A stretch of DNA of 64,000 nucleotides from Astrothelium macrocarpum (lineage: Eukaryota > Ascomycota > Dothideomycetes > Trypetheliales > Trypetheliaceae), in the NCBI GenBank assembly GCA_021030915.1, contig JAGEMR010000001.1, forward strand, positions 310,001 to 374,000. The letters are read 5' to 3'. Position 1 is the first letter of the stretch. Each line of letters begins with the position of its first letter. Position numbers and translations under genes: made by a program. Shown piece by piece: positions 11,793 through 22,729 of this stretch. A model generated the notes under the pieces. That model was not told the origin of the DNA. It searched no databases and saw only the letters and a program-made list of their open reading frames with translations.

Positions 11793-14077
11793 TCAATCAT
11801 TTGCATTGGCCAACTCAATGACCTTTGCAGCAGCTTCCTCGAAATCATCGTACGCAAGCAAATCTAATCCACTTTCTGCAATCATCTTTTGTCCCAATTC
11901 TTCATTGGTCCCTCTTAATCTAACCACCACGGGAACCCGCATCTTCTCTCCTAGCTCTTTGAATGCAAGCATTACGCCATCAGCAATCATGTTACATAAC
12001 GTCAGCCCCCCGAAAATGTTGACAAAAATCACCTTGACACGCTGGTCGGCAAGAACAGCTTCAAACGACTTTTTGACTGTCTCAGCAGTGGCTTTACCCC
12101 CGGTATCTAAGAAATTCGAGGGGCGGCCTCCGCGGATGGAAAGTGCATCGACAGTATTCATGGCGAGCCCAGCGCCATTAACGAGGGTGCCAATATTGGC
12201 AGATTCATCTTCTGGTGTTAATTTGACGTAGACGATGCCATGCTTGACGGCTTCGAGCTCGACAGACTGATACTCTGGAACAGCCATGTCTCGGACCTCG
12301 AGGAGATGCGTTTGCCGTTGTGCAGAATTAATAGCAGCATCATCGAACACGAATCGTTTAGGTTTGATGTGGAGACCACTATGGTCAGGATCGTTTGATG
12401 GCGATTGAGAGACGACCAATTCAAGTGAAACAGCTTCTGACGATTTGAAAGTATGAAAGAGATCATTGGTCAACGTGTTGAATTCGGTTTGAAATGCTTG
12501 TGACGCTGTCTTAAAGCCTGTGTGTTGGAGCAGAGTGTTCAATATCTGTCTATCTGGGCCTGTATTGTAGTCCACGGGAAAGGACCCTATTTCTTGCCAG
12601 TGCGGACCTGGTGACGCATAGATACTGGGACAACGGTTGGCTCTGCTAATCGTTATGGCGATTATTGCCGACTTCTCGGACGATGAAATGGAACTGGACA
12701 CATTGTATCCCTTTTTGCTCAGCATGTTTCTCGCAGCATTCGACGACACAGTGAGACTTCGACGCTCAACTCTGCTCAATGCGGAAGGATGATCGTTCGG
12801 CGACTTTGCTCTTGAAAAATCTGGGCGTCTTTGTGAAGTGTGTATTGCCCTCTTTTGTTGGTTCGTCTGGATGGCCGCCTGCGAATTCTGTTAGTCTGGC
12901 AAGTATGATCTTGTCGTACTCTTGAAAACTCACATCGTTCTGGTTAAATGCAGTTCCGCTGCCAAGTAAGGTTCTCATTGTCGTCCCAAATTTGGCTGGA
13001 TGATCAACCATTGTCACTCCAACCTGCTGAAGCTTTTTTGCCTTTTCTTCTGCTGACGGCTCTCCAGGTGCCATCCAAGCTCCTGCATGACCCATGACCC
13101 GTGAAGGAGGGGCTTGAAAGCCTGCTACAAGTGCAGCAATTGGTCTAGGTTTATTTAGCATGCAAATCCTCAAGAACTATCATCCAAGCAAGACATACTT
13201 TGGTTGAGAGGCCCGACTTCGGTACTCAGCTATCCAGTTTGCTGCCTCGATCTCCGCTTCTCCTCCAATTTCACCGATCAATACAATTCCGTGAGTATCA
13301 TCGTCGGTCTCAAACACTCTCAGAGCATCTGTCATGCTCGTACCAGAGACGGTGTCGCCACCAATACCAACACAGAGGCTCTGGCCCACGCCAGCCCGAG
13401 TCAGAGATGCCACTGCTTCATAGCTGAGCGTACCAGATTTTGCAGCGATTCCGACATGACCATCAGAAAAAGTCGGTAATGGTTGAAAACCAATTCGGCA
13501 ATGACCAATAGCAGAGATTATGCCAGGAGAGTTGGCACCTACAAACCGCGATTTAGATTGTGTAGCTAATATCGAAGATATCTGATCAACGTGAGAACTT
13601 GGCTTAATTGGGATGAGACCAGGGTCTACGAACGCGGAGGATGTCATGTAAAGGTATGTGCTCTGCCACAGCAGCAATCAAGGGTATCTCGGCTTCAATG
13701 GCTTCTTCGATTGCCTTTGCCGCGAATTGGGCTGCCACAAATATGCCAGTTGCATCGGGTTTGAGCTGCTCCTTTGCTGCTTTTACACTTGGAAGCACGG
13801 GCAAGCCGAGGTGCTCTCCCTCTCTTCCAGGAGTCACACCACCGACAATCTTCGTGCCCCACTCTAGCGACTGCTGGGCGTTCTGCGTTGCTTGCCTTCC
13901 AGTGAAACCTTGGAAGATAACACGCGTCTCTCTTCCAATCTTGAGATTTGGTATTGTGTCGGCATATGAATATGATTTGCTACCAGAGGAGAATGGCCGG
14001 AGCGAGCCCAAATTTCTGGTCTTGAAGTATTTCAGATTCGATGAAGTAGAGCAAGGAGATATTCGAGGATGCCACAT
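11793..14077 (-). CDS. Fused succinyl-CoA ligase alpha/beta-like protein, mitochondrial
   Basis: One reading unit joins a complete alpha-type half to a shortened beta-type half of succinyl-CoA ligase. Exons 14077-13634, 13581-13199, 13144-12934 and 12887-11793 give 710 residues in consistent phase. Residues 1-50 (SLRPFSSGSKSYSYADT) resemble a mitochondrial presequence. The CoA-binding domain follows (RVIFQGFTGRQATQNAQ, GGVTPGREGEHLGLPVL) and then the ligase domain with the phospho-histidine motif MGHAGAW (His295). A linker with QQKRAIHTSQRR (356-367) looks like a second, buried presequence. The beta half (about 385-710) keeps the C-terminal ATP-grasp and CoA-ligase blocks (NIGTLVNGAGLAMNTVDAL, NFLDTGGKATAETV, VNIFGGLTLCNMIADG) but lacks the N-terminal ATP-grasp segment with its Gly-rich GRGKAGGV-type loop. 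Activity is therefore doubtful. It converges with BCAT at a 291-bp gap. Confidence 0.82.
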
Positions 14078-14647
14078 CCCCAACTTTGTTACTGCATATG
14101 AGAGAAAAGCAATATTGTCCTTGTAAACCAAATGCGAAGACCGGAGATATGATGTCGATAATTATCTCGCAAACAGAAAATATCAAAAGATGAAGATGGC
14201 AATACCGTGTTTTCTTATAAAACTCTTGCAGCAAGACGGCAAGGTCATTGTGAAGCCAAAGAAAAGACATGACGACGGAGGAGGAGGCTACGCCCTAAAA
14301 GGGATGAGTGGAAATCGGGGAAGTTGGACTGGAAATCGGAATTCGGCAGACCTGCCCATTTCGAGACGTGCATTCCCGGCCGGGGTGCCGACTTTCCCCA
14401 CGTTCGGTTCCTTCGATCCATTTGCCCCACACTTGCCATGGGGGGCACCCCGGTCCGTCCAGGTCTCAGCTGTCGTGATCCACCAGTCTTCTCGTCTATG
14501 CGCTGCAAGAAGTGCTGTTTGCCTACAGGGCAGCATATCCTAGCATCCAAAGACTAGTTTATTGCAATTGCTTAGGACTTGTGCGTACCTAGTTCTCCCG
14601 TTGCAGTGCCGATTCTGTACAGTCCTTTTGTATATAAAGTTATCACC
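14078..14647. promoter_or_regulatory. Divergent promoter region, ligase fusion / small charged protein
   Basis: 570 bp between divergent starts. A TATATAAA sequence at about 14631-14638 lies only some ten bases before the + strand ATG, closer than a normal TATA box. No other gene is visible. Confidence 0.4.
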
Positions 14648-15324
14648 ATGCCTCGGAGCAATCAAGGTAGGTGTAATTTTTCGATCCTACGCACCCACCC
14701 CTTTTTTTTGTTGCTGTCACTCCACTAACCTGATACTTTGGCTAACATTGATTGTAAGATGCTGCGACTCTAGCTCAACCTCTCACAAAACTCTCTCTTC
14801 AAACTTCGCCAAAGTCTACTCAGCCCTCGAAGAAGACCTCTTTAGCCGTCGCCGACTCCTGGGAAGATGAAGACGCTGAGTCTTCCAACTCTTCAGACAC
14901 GGAGACCGAGGCAGACACATCCAATACGAGCAACGCAACTTCGCGTCCCTCAACGGCTTCGTCTTCGAGTTATCCGTCGGCGCCACCGCCCACACCATCA
15001 TCACCTTCCTTTTCCGTGCCGGCTCAGACCCAGCTTCCTTCTTTCCCATACTCATCCCTCTCCTCCGCAGCGAGCGGAAGCAGCACTAGGGACTCAGGTT
15101 CGTCAGTGAGAGGGGAAAGAAGGCCGGAGACATCTACGGCAACTGCATCGCGGATGATAGCAGCAGGGCTTGGAGTCAAAGCTCCAAAGAGAACAGAAGA
15201 GCAGAAAGAGTACGATCGTGCCGTGAGGGACAAGGAAAAGAGGCGTATGGAGCGAGAAAAGGTAGAAGCCGCGAAGAAGAAGGAGGCAGCAGAAAAGGCC
15301 AAGGCGGCCATCTGGGAGGGTTGA
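14648..15324 (+). CDS. Small conserved charged protein of unknown function
   Basis: Two exons, 14648-14666 and 14759-15324, encode 194 residues. The first exon is only MPRSNQ; the intron of 92 nt has a CTAAC-type branch and a tgtaag acceptor. The protein begins DAATLAQPLTKLSLQTSPKS and continues with an acidic serine patch (VADSWEDEDAESSNSSDTE). A long Ser/Pro/Thr-rich disordered middle follows, then a basic, probably helical tail of about 55 residues (LGVKAPKRTEEQKEYDRAVRDKEKRRMEREKVEAAKKK) ending AIWEG. The tail would form a single alpha-helix or coiled coil. I do not recognise the family. The tail's regularity and correct splice phases support a real gene. Confidence 0.7.
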
Positions 15325-15876
15325 AGGGGGCAAGGCTGTTTGATACCAGTCAGTGAAGGGAGTTAGTTTCGTTTTTCAGAAAATTTCTTGAGTATTGCTT
15401 CGTGGCATTTTACAGAAAGATGATTCTGCCATATGTATTTGTATCGAGCATACTCCGTAGCAAGCTTTTGGTTCTGATTTTCTATATTCACCTGTCTTTG
15501 AAATTTCCAAGATTATCCAGTTGTCATATGTGGTTCTGGCATAAGCATGGCATCGAACATCACGATTGCAGCGGTGTCAATCTCTGCTACCTACAATGAG
15601 CATATCATCAAGAAGCAACAGCAGAGCTAATATTTGTTGCTAAGCACTGAATGGGCCGCCGCCTGAAGCACGCATCGCTCAAGGCCGCCCCAATAACATT
15701 CATACCAATTACAGGGACAGCAGTCAGTGACACCTTGTGCGCCGATGATGCTGTGACCCAATATCCCATCGTGAAGCTAGAATCGCCCGTTCTCCGCTAG
15801 AAAACTCATCCATAAGCACCGCCATCGGGACTGACTCTATCTAGATATTATTTCCAAGTCAATCCTGTGGTCTCCA
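15325..15876. other. Convergent 3' intergenic region
   Basis: 552 bp between the 3' ends of the small charged protein (+) and SMT3 (-). No reading frame or RNA gene seen. Confidence 0.4.
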
Positions 15877-16300
15877 TCAACAACCACCGATCTGCTCCGC
15901 GTGGACTTCTAGAGTGTCTCCGTCTTGCATTTCGAGCTAGTTAGAGGTTAGCACTCCGATTTTGAGAGATGCAAATGTACACAAAAGTCCCAATGTCAAA
16001 CCCTTCGCTTTGGAAGACCTCTTAAACTTCAGACCACCATCGGTCGTTCATAATTGGATGACTTACCGATTCTGGATTGTCTGATGGATTGACACGTTGG
16101 CCATCGAAGAGAAAGCGCACGGTATCCGGTCGCTTTCCCTGTCGCTCACAGAATGCATCCATTAGCTTCTTGAGCTGGGTCGTTCGCTTGATCTTGAAGA
16201 AGACTTCATTGTTGTTGTCTGTTACTTTGATGTTCAAGTGTTCCGTTGGCGGTGGTCCATCATCCGCCTTGCCGGCAGGTGGCGATCCGCCTTCAGACAT
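15877..16300 (-). CDS. SMT3: SUMO / Smt3 ubiquitin-like modifier
   Basis: Small ubiquitin-like modifier conjugated to lysines of nuclear and other proteins. Exons 16300-16067 and 15936-15877 give 97 residues, usual for fungal SUMO. The disordered head is MSEGGSPPAGKADDGPPPTE. The ubiquitin-like fold starts at HLNIKVTDNNNEVFFKIKRTTQLKKLMDAFCERQG and continues VRFLFDGQRVNPSDNPES. The second exon of 60 nt supplies LEMQDGDTLEVHAEQIGGC. The Gly-Gly motif used for conjugation is followed by one Cys that the SUMO protease must remove. The intron of 130 nt is long for this window and falls in the conserved SLEMQDGD block. Both exons match the family well, so I am nearly certain. It is divergently arranged with CMC4. 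Confidence 0.96.
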
Positions 16301-16910
16301 GCTGGTGTGAGACTGGAGGTTCGATGAGATTGGATAGCAGTAAAGCCTGGTATCGCAAGATTGAGTACCGAGTTGCTGCTCATGCGCATTAGCCTTGGAA
16401 GAGAAATCGCGAGTAGAGTAACAGAAGGAAAGTTTGAGAAAATGTAGGCAAGGCCGTAATTTCGCACCAGTGCGCCGCCGCAAGCGCCTCCGGAGATTTA
16501 TTTGATGTTCACATGGTGGGGGCCACTCACGTTATTGAGTCAAGGCGACCCGAAATGAAGATGGACACAGTCGCTCTGGGTTGTGTAAGTGTTTAATGGC
16601 TTATATACCGGCAACGAACGAGTCTGACAAGGTGGAAAGTGGAAGGCGGAAAAATGGGGGAGGGGATACGGTTTGGCTGGGCGGCCTCAGCGCGAAAGTG
16701 ACGGCATGAGGTTCTCACTACAAGTTACCTTCGCTTGCGCTCAACACCATTTGTCTCGGGAATTGTTGGGTGATACCCGGCAGAAGCATCACATGACTCA
16801 TTGAATTTTTCCTTTACGCGTACTCAGGCACTCTGGTCGGCTACCTTATCTCGAAAATCGGTCCGGACCCAGCGCACCGGCGCAGTGATTCCAGTGCTGG
16901 CTTTAGAATC
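16301..16910. promoter_or_regulatory. Divergent promoter region SMT3 / CMC4
   Basis: 610 bp between two short housekeeping genes on opposite strands. No clear conserved element or gene inside. Confidence 0.4.
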
Positions 16911-17228
16911 ATGGTACATCTCAAAGCAACCCACCAAAGCTGACACTTGTCTGAGTATAACACGAACAGGGCATAGAAGAAGATTTGGCTCACGATCCTC
17001 CGTGCCATCCTCGTGCATGTGCAATACAAAGTTTGACTCATGACCTGGCTGAGATGCTCTTGTGCTTGTCTAATCAATGAAATAGGCTGTCTCCAAATGA
17101 ATGGCTACAAGGAAGAAAAATGTCAAAAGGAGATCAACGCCCTATACGAATGTTGTAATGCCTTCTACGAGAAGAATGGAGAAGATGCCCAAACTGTTAG
17201 CTGCCCGAAGGCGTCCCTTCTTAAGTGA
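16911..17228 (+). CDS. CMC4: Twin Cx9C mitochondrial intermembrane-space protein Cmc4
   Basis: Small CHCH-fold protein of the mitochondrial intermembrane space, imported through the Mia40/Erv1 disulphide relay. Three exons: 16911-16913 (the ATG alone), 16970-17030 and 17086-17228, for 68 residues. The spliced product is MGIEEDLAHDPPCHPRACAIQ joined to SCLQMNGYKEEKCQKEINALYECCNAFYEKNGEDA and CPKASLLK. This fits the Cmc4 pattern PCxxxACAIQxCL, YxxxKC, LYxCC, CPxxxLL. The paired Cys needed for two disulphides are all present. The first intron, immediately after the start codon, is inferred from the family's MGxEEDL opening and from the clean gtacat...cgaacag boundaries. The second donor is GTTTGA. 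No long open frame covers the gene. Confidence 0.85.
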
Positions 17229-17802
17229 GGCGCATTCAAGCATTAAGTACAGTAATGAAGACTGATCGACCAGCTAGACTAAAGATGCAACAACGAGCTC
17301 AAAACGATTGAGGAGGCTGGGAATATCTGCATCTTGGGTGTTGTGTGGTATTGGATAGATAAATCAGAATATGTCACACCAAAATTTCCGTCTATGCTGT
17401 CATGTTGTATAATCCAGCAAGTTGAACAGAAGGCGTATTTTGCTCTAAGGCAATCTTGAGCACGCAAGGAGGCCCCATGGACCTGTACAAACATTGAATC
17501 GTTTGGACCGAGACTCTATTGACTGCCTAGTTAAAGACATGAAGTTGTGGAACAAATGCGGAGCGAGCTGCATCTTTGAAGTTCACCGAAGTGTCATCAC
17601 GTGAACGCGCCGACCCCCGTGCTGTTCCCTCGTGGCTTGACTCGGACAATGCGACGCGGTATCACGTATTTATTGGTGACTGCTGTTCTCCTAAACACAC
17701 ACCAGTAGCTTCGCACTATGACTCCTCTCATTCACGCAGTCTAGCGATAGACTGAGTCTTGTAGACTCTGGTCTATTGTCAGGCTTCGCAAAATTTTCGA
17801 CA
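17229..17802. promoter_or_regulatory. Intergenic region upstream of the nucleoporin gene
   Basis: 574 bp. It contains a perfect palindrome TCACGTGA at 17597-17604, a typical bHLH (E-box) site, followed by acgcgcc. No gene seen. Assignment as the nucleoporin promoter is by position. Confidence 0.45.
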
Positions 17803-20800
17803 ATGGCTCCGATATCACAACCTTCTCAGCCAAACATATCCAAAACAGCCCATCCAGCTTCGTGGTCATTTTCCGGCGTACTCAAGAATTCCAATGTATG
17901 TATCACTACAGAATTAAGCTATCTATATTGATCTCTTCGCAAAAGGACCAGCAAGACCGTCAGAATTCCTTCAGTACTATCAACAATCCATCGCGCCCTC
18001 ATAATCCTATTACCGAAAGTGTTCACGAGGACCTCCGTCCTGCTTTGAACATGGCCGAACGCGTTGGAAGGGAGGTCGAAGACTTTGCCGAAAAGCTAGA
18101 CAAGTGGAACGAACAGCGGCAGAAAAGCGAAAACCAAGCTATCGCTCTCGGCTTACTCGATGACTGCTACGAGATTGCAAATAAGGCCGTTGCAACGCTC
18201 AAGAGAAAGCATGGGGCAGAGCGTTCGAAACGAGTAGAGGAAATATGGGCTGTCCGTGCATGCAACCTTCAAAATCAAGAACCAGACAAAACCAAGGATT
18301 TGGAAGAACTCAATCGGAACTTTCCCAAGACCACTGCAGTCAAAGACCTTGAGCAATGGCAGCAAGAAGCTGATACATGGGAATTATTGCGAATCATCCT
18401 CAAAACTGGCGTGTCTAGGGATGATGCCAACGGAGGTTTCGGCAACCCATTGAACAACGCTGCCAACGAGACTCTAGATACCGAAAATTTGTGGGAAGAT
18501 TTCCTGGCACAGAATCCTCTTGCAAAAGAAAGGCATCTCATCACAAAGTGGCTAGAATCTACTGCTGAACACACTGGAAACGATCTTGGTATTATGGCAG
18601 AACGATTGGAAGAGAGGGCAGGACGAAGCTCAGGGACGTGGTCACATGGACTACTAGCGACAAGAGAACATATCAAAGGTGCCAAGAGACTAAGGCCGGG
18701 ACTGACACTCAGCAACGATATGGATGACTTTAATCTTCTTGATCCGAAGACTGGTCGTTCGATTGTCTCGACATTGGATCCAGATTCCAAATTTCGTGAA
18801 GGACTGCCATTGGATGGAACTGATGAGTTCTTTGAGCGGTCGCTGTGGCTAACGTGCTGGGAGTTGGTACGCCGTGGGAAGCCGCTCAGCAAAGTGCGAG
18901 AATGGTTCGCCGATCGCCACGAGAACTGGCGTTCAATAAGCCTTGGGGCAGCTACTGCCGGCAAACAACAGTCGATATCCAAACGAGAGATATTTGCCCA
19001 TGCGCTTTGGCGACGAACCTGCATCATCGCTTCCAACAACAACCGCGCCAATGAATACGAACGAGCTGTCTATGGCCTGCTTGGCGGCAATTCTTCACCC
19101 GTTGAGGTAGTATGTCGCAACTCGGATGATCTTTTTTATGCCAGTTTCAAGGAACAACTTGCGAGTGATTTTGAGGACTATCTGCGCACGCACTATCCGC
19201 ATCAATTCCCAGATGCCCTTCACCAATTACCAATTGAAGAACCTATGAGGCTTGTGGATGGCATAGCCTCTGCTTCGTTGTCTCCACTGTCCAAAGAACG
19301 CCTCTTGCGTGACAAATATACTGGGCAGGACGGAAAGGTACCTTTGAAGATGATCCAGGGGGATTTCATCAAACATCAACCGATGAAGCTGGTATCTCGT
19401 CTAAGTGCTGCTCTGTTCAATCTGAGACTTGCGGATCGCAAAATCAAACATGCAGAGAGCTTGTCCATGTCACAAACCCAGCACGAGCCTATACTTGTTC
19501 TTGCGACGAATCCTCAGGCTCTTCGCGTTATGGCTCATATTGTATTGATACTTCAAGATCTTGGATCCGGATTTCTCAACCCTGATCATCCAATACAATC
19601 CGCTGACGAAATTCTTGTGGAATACATTGAGCTTTTGAAAAATGCTAGGAAACTCGAGTTGATCCCATTATATGCATCACGACTCCAGAGCGTTCCAGCT
19701 GAGAAAGTTGTAGCACGTGTTTTACTGATAATTCAAACTCCGAGGGAGCGGCGCAGTTACATTAAGCTACTTCAGACATATCAGATCGATGTCTTTGGCG
19801 TGTTGACCGAGCAATATGAATGGCTACTTTGGAAAGGGAAAGCGATCACTGATAGCAGTCCCAACTTCGCACTGGACCTTCTCGAACCAGAATCATCCAA
19901 ACTTTGGCCTGGGCAGCGAATCAAGAGCGAGTTTTATCGAAGTGAGGTCGAAGAGAACGAGCTAGCCGTCATCCAAAGCCTTGAATGGTTCCTCTTAGTG
20001 GATGGACGTTGGGTAGAAACATTCAAAATACTCGCCAAGGCGATGGAGAATTTTCTGCGTAAGTCATCGTGACTTCCTTTTAGCTATGGGCAGCGAAGAT
20101 GTTGGAGTTGGTTTTGCTGACATGATTTTTGAAAACAGGAGAAGGGCGCATAGCTGCTGCTATAACTTTGTGCGAAAGATTACCAACAAGAACCATTTCA
20201 GAATTGAAGACTGTGTCAATGTTTAATACCAGTGTCGACGTCTGGGGTGAAGAGAGTTCAGAAGATCTACTAGACGGCTTGAATGCAGTTCGGTCTAGTG
20301 CTGCTAAAATACGCCATCTCTCGTTAGGTGCACAACAAAAACTATGTGCCGCGCTGAGATCACAGTCCAAAACGTATCGAGATCTCGAAGTCCTAGCCAA
20401 TGTTCTGAAAGCATTGCAAGGCTGGCGCGCGGCAGAAGACGAAGCTTTGGAGTAAGTTGATTTCGGATCGTTCTGCGCCATCAATGTCGCAGGCTGACAA
20501 TATTATTAGGCTTGAGAAGAGTATGACTCGGTCTCAGATAGTCGACAAAACTGGATTCCAAGGTGCTTATGATGAAGTTGTCACTTGTGTTCAACCTTTG
20601 CTTAAGAACGATTGGTTGGTTAATGCTACTGATTGTAAGTTGCTTACATCCCTGGTCGGGTGGTCATTACCAAGCCCACTAATTTCATACAAAGCCAACG
20701 AAACAGAGGGGCTTCGGGTTATCCGCAACATCTATGTTCCATCGGTGATTCTCGCATACAACAGTGTGCTTGGTATGGCGGTGCAGATCTTCGGCCGAGA

Positions 20801-21071
20801 TGCATTCCTCCAGAGTTTGGAGTTGGTAAATATTATCGGCTCCAGCGCGCACGAGATTAATGCAACGACACCAGGACTTGCAGCAGCGTTCATTGAAACA
20901 GGCTCTATGGAGTTATTTGTAACATCAATGGCTTGGATGAGTAACATGCTGGTCTCCAGCAATCAACAAGCATCGAAATTGAAGAAAAAGTCAAAGAAGA
21001 GGGGTGCAAATGGCGAGACACTGACAATATGGGATCCCAATGCGCCAATGTGTCCTGCGGGCGAAGCTTAA
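17803..21071 (+). CDS. NUP84: Nucleoporin Nup84/Nup107 (Y-complex scaffold)
   Basis: Structural subunit of the Y-shaped Nup84 complex of the nuclear pore. Five exons, 17803-17895, 17946-20058, 20139-20451, 20510-20634 and 20695-21071, give 1006 residues in consistent phase. The N-terminal 60 residues are disordered; from about residue 80 the protein is all alpha-helical solenoid. Family signatures are the middle block PLDGTDEFFERSLWLTCWELVRRGK, with the helix pair ALWRRTCIIASNNN, and the C-terminal block EFYRSEVEENELAVIQSLEWFLLVDGRW followed by VPSVILAYNSVL. The start ATG at 17803 lies upstream of the obvious long frame and is joined to it by intron 17896-17945. The intron 20635-20694 is exactly 60 nt and free of stops, so retention would add 20 residues. 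It ends in a basic stretch (LKKKSKKRG) and GEA. Confidence 0.9.
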
Positions 21072-22729
21072 TGTTGTAGCAAGCTATCAAAGCAAAAGGA
21101 ATGTAGCGTGATCGAGGCATTGCAACTCAGTAGCAAATAAGCATCTAGTAGCCGAGTGGGAGGATTTGGAATGGAGCGCGCCGCAAGGCGAAGCAGTGGC
21201 TAACCATGTCAAGAAGCGACCCGCCAAGGCAGATTCTCATGTACCTACCTAGTCGCGCGCTTGGTACGTGGCAGAAGGCGAAGATCAGATGCACGTGTCC
21301 CTAGTAAACAATGCCCCCGTAACACAGAGATTTGCAAAAAGGCTTAGAGTGTGGATGCATGAAGTGACCTGCCCCACCAGTGTTTTTCCACTCGGAGTTC
21401 GTAGGGCCATCACTTATGCATCTGGCTCACATAGTTCTCGTCTATCTGCCCCACACCACGAAAGCCGAGAAGTGTCCACAACGTGGCGTCGGGGTACGTT
21501 AGGTAAGTAGCAGCAGTACCAACATCTGATTCTCTTGATGCTTCGGTGGATGCACATCCGATGTCTCATCTGGAGTGAGACCGTGGCCGTCAGCCAGGCT
21601 GTGAAGAGATTGCGGCTCATTTTGGTTTGCTTGGCTGTCAGAAATGCGTGCAATCGTGGTCAGTGATAAGAGGGCCGGATAGTGCCGCGGGTAATAGAAG
21701 CGGCTTAGTTCACCGGCTTAACACAAATGGTGATGCCATCCAAGTGCCTCAAGAAGTGTTTCATCATGTCGAATGCCAAGAAAACAGGGGGAGCAATCAG
21801 AGAGCGGCGCCAACCCCACTTGGGACCCTAGCGTGTCCATGACCACCCGGCCACGATTGGGGCAGTGCAACTATCGATCATCTCCTTGAAGAGCCATGGA
21901 CATCCAAACTTCTGTCCCTTGGCTTGCCTCTGCCCAGACCACGACTTTGCTCCTCTTGAATTTTCTTCCGGACTCGTTGCTGGCAGTTCCTGGGTCTTTT
22001 TTGCCACCCCTGTCGGTCCTCATCCACTCCTTATGTAGTCTGTATACAGAGGTATCCTCGATCCCTATCACCGCCAATCACATTTTCCTTACGCTTCCCC
22101 ATTCATGCCTGGCACAGCCTCCTTCCTCGCCTCTTCCTCGGAATTTCTCCATCGTAAGTCTAATCCAGAGCGTTCGCACGGCGGAGTCATCGGATCTTCG
22201 TCAGGGCCAGCAAGCTTTTATTTGGAAGAACCTTGGTTGCGTCCATATCTTTTCCCGAAGTGTTGCTGCCCAGCTACTACTGTACATGTTTCGCGTGTCA
22301 TTTCGTAGAAGACTTGTCATTTTCTGTGGCGGAGTGCCCATCGGCTCATCATCATCCTCCTTGGCTTTGACAAAGTTTTGTTCGATCTGACAAGCTGATT
22401 GCTCTTTCTGTTGCAGTAGTGTTCCATGCGAGCTGGTCCCTCGCTGGAAGCTCCTTCTTTGCGAACGACTTAGCTCGCTACTTATGTGGAAAGTTGCTCG
22501 GCTACCAGCTGTTTGTTGTACACAGCCTCAAGCCCACTGGCCGCATCCCTATCTGAATTTTGCTGCTACTTCGCCTCTTTTCTAACATAAGTACTTCCAT
22601 TCATGTGTATCAGCCGCAGCAGTGCACCGACCGATTCGTGTGCGCCTGGGGCACATTTCGTGCAGCATATTCTAGGTAGCATCCGCAGCTCAGCGCGCGT
22701 CTCGCGCCCTTGCGGACTGACAGCTGAAC
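21072..22729. promoter_or_regulatory. Long intergenic/leader region upstream of the Ca2+-ATPase
   Basis: 1.66 kb with no supported gene. A CACGTG core lies at 21292-21297. From about 21890 to 22730 the + strand is pyrimidine-rich with several short ATG frames, consistent with a long 5' leader with upstream ORFs. Whether the leader contains an intron cannot be decided without RNA data. Confidence 0.45.

Noticed and set aside
14631..14638. TATATAAA as a TATA box for the small charged protein
   Set aside because: Only about ten bases before the ATG, too close for a normal TATA-to-start spacing; kept only as a note.
18275..19051. Antisense 258-codon frame within the nucleoporin gene
   Set aside because: Overlaps the conserved sense exon; no family features.
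21896..22390. 164-codon frame upstream of the Ca2+-ATPase
   Set aside because: Low-complexity Leu/Ser/Pro product in a pyrimidine-rich leader; more likely untranslated or upstream-ORF sequence.
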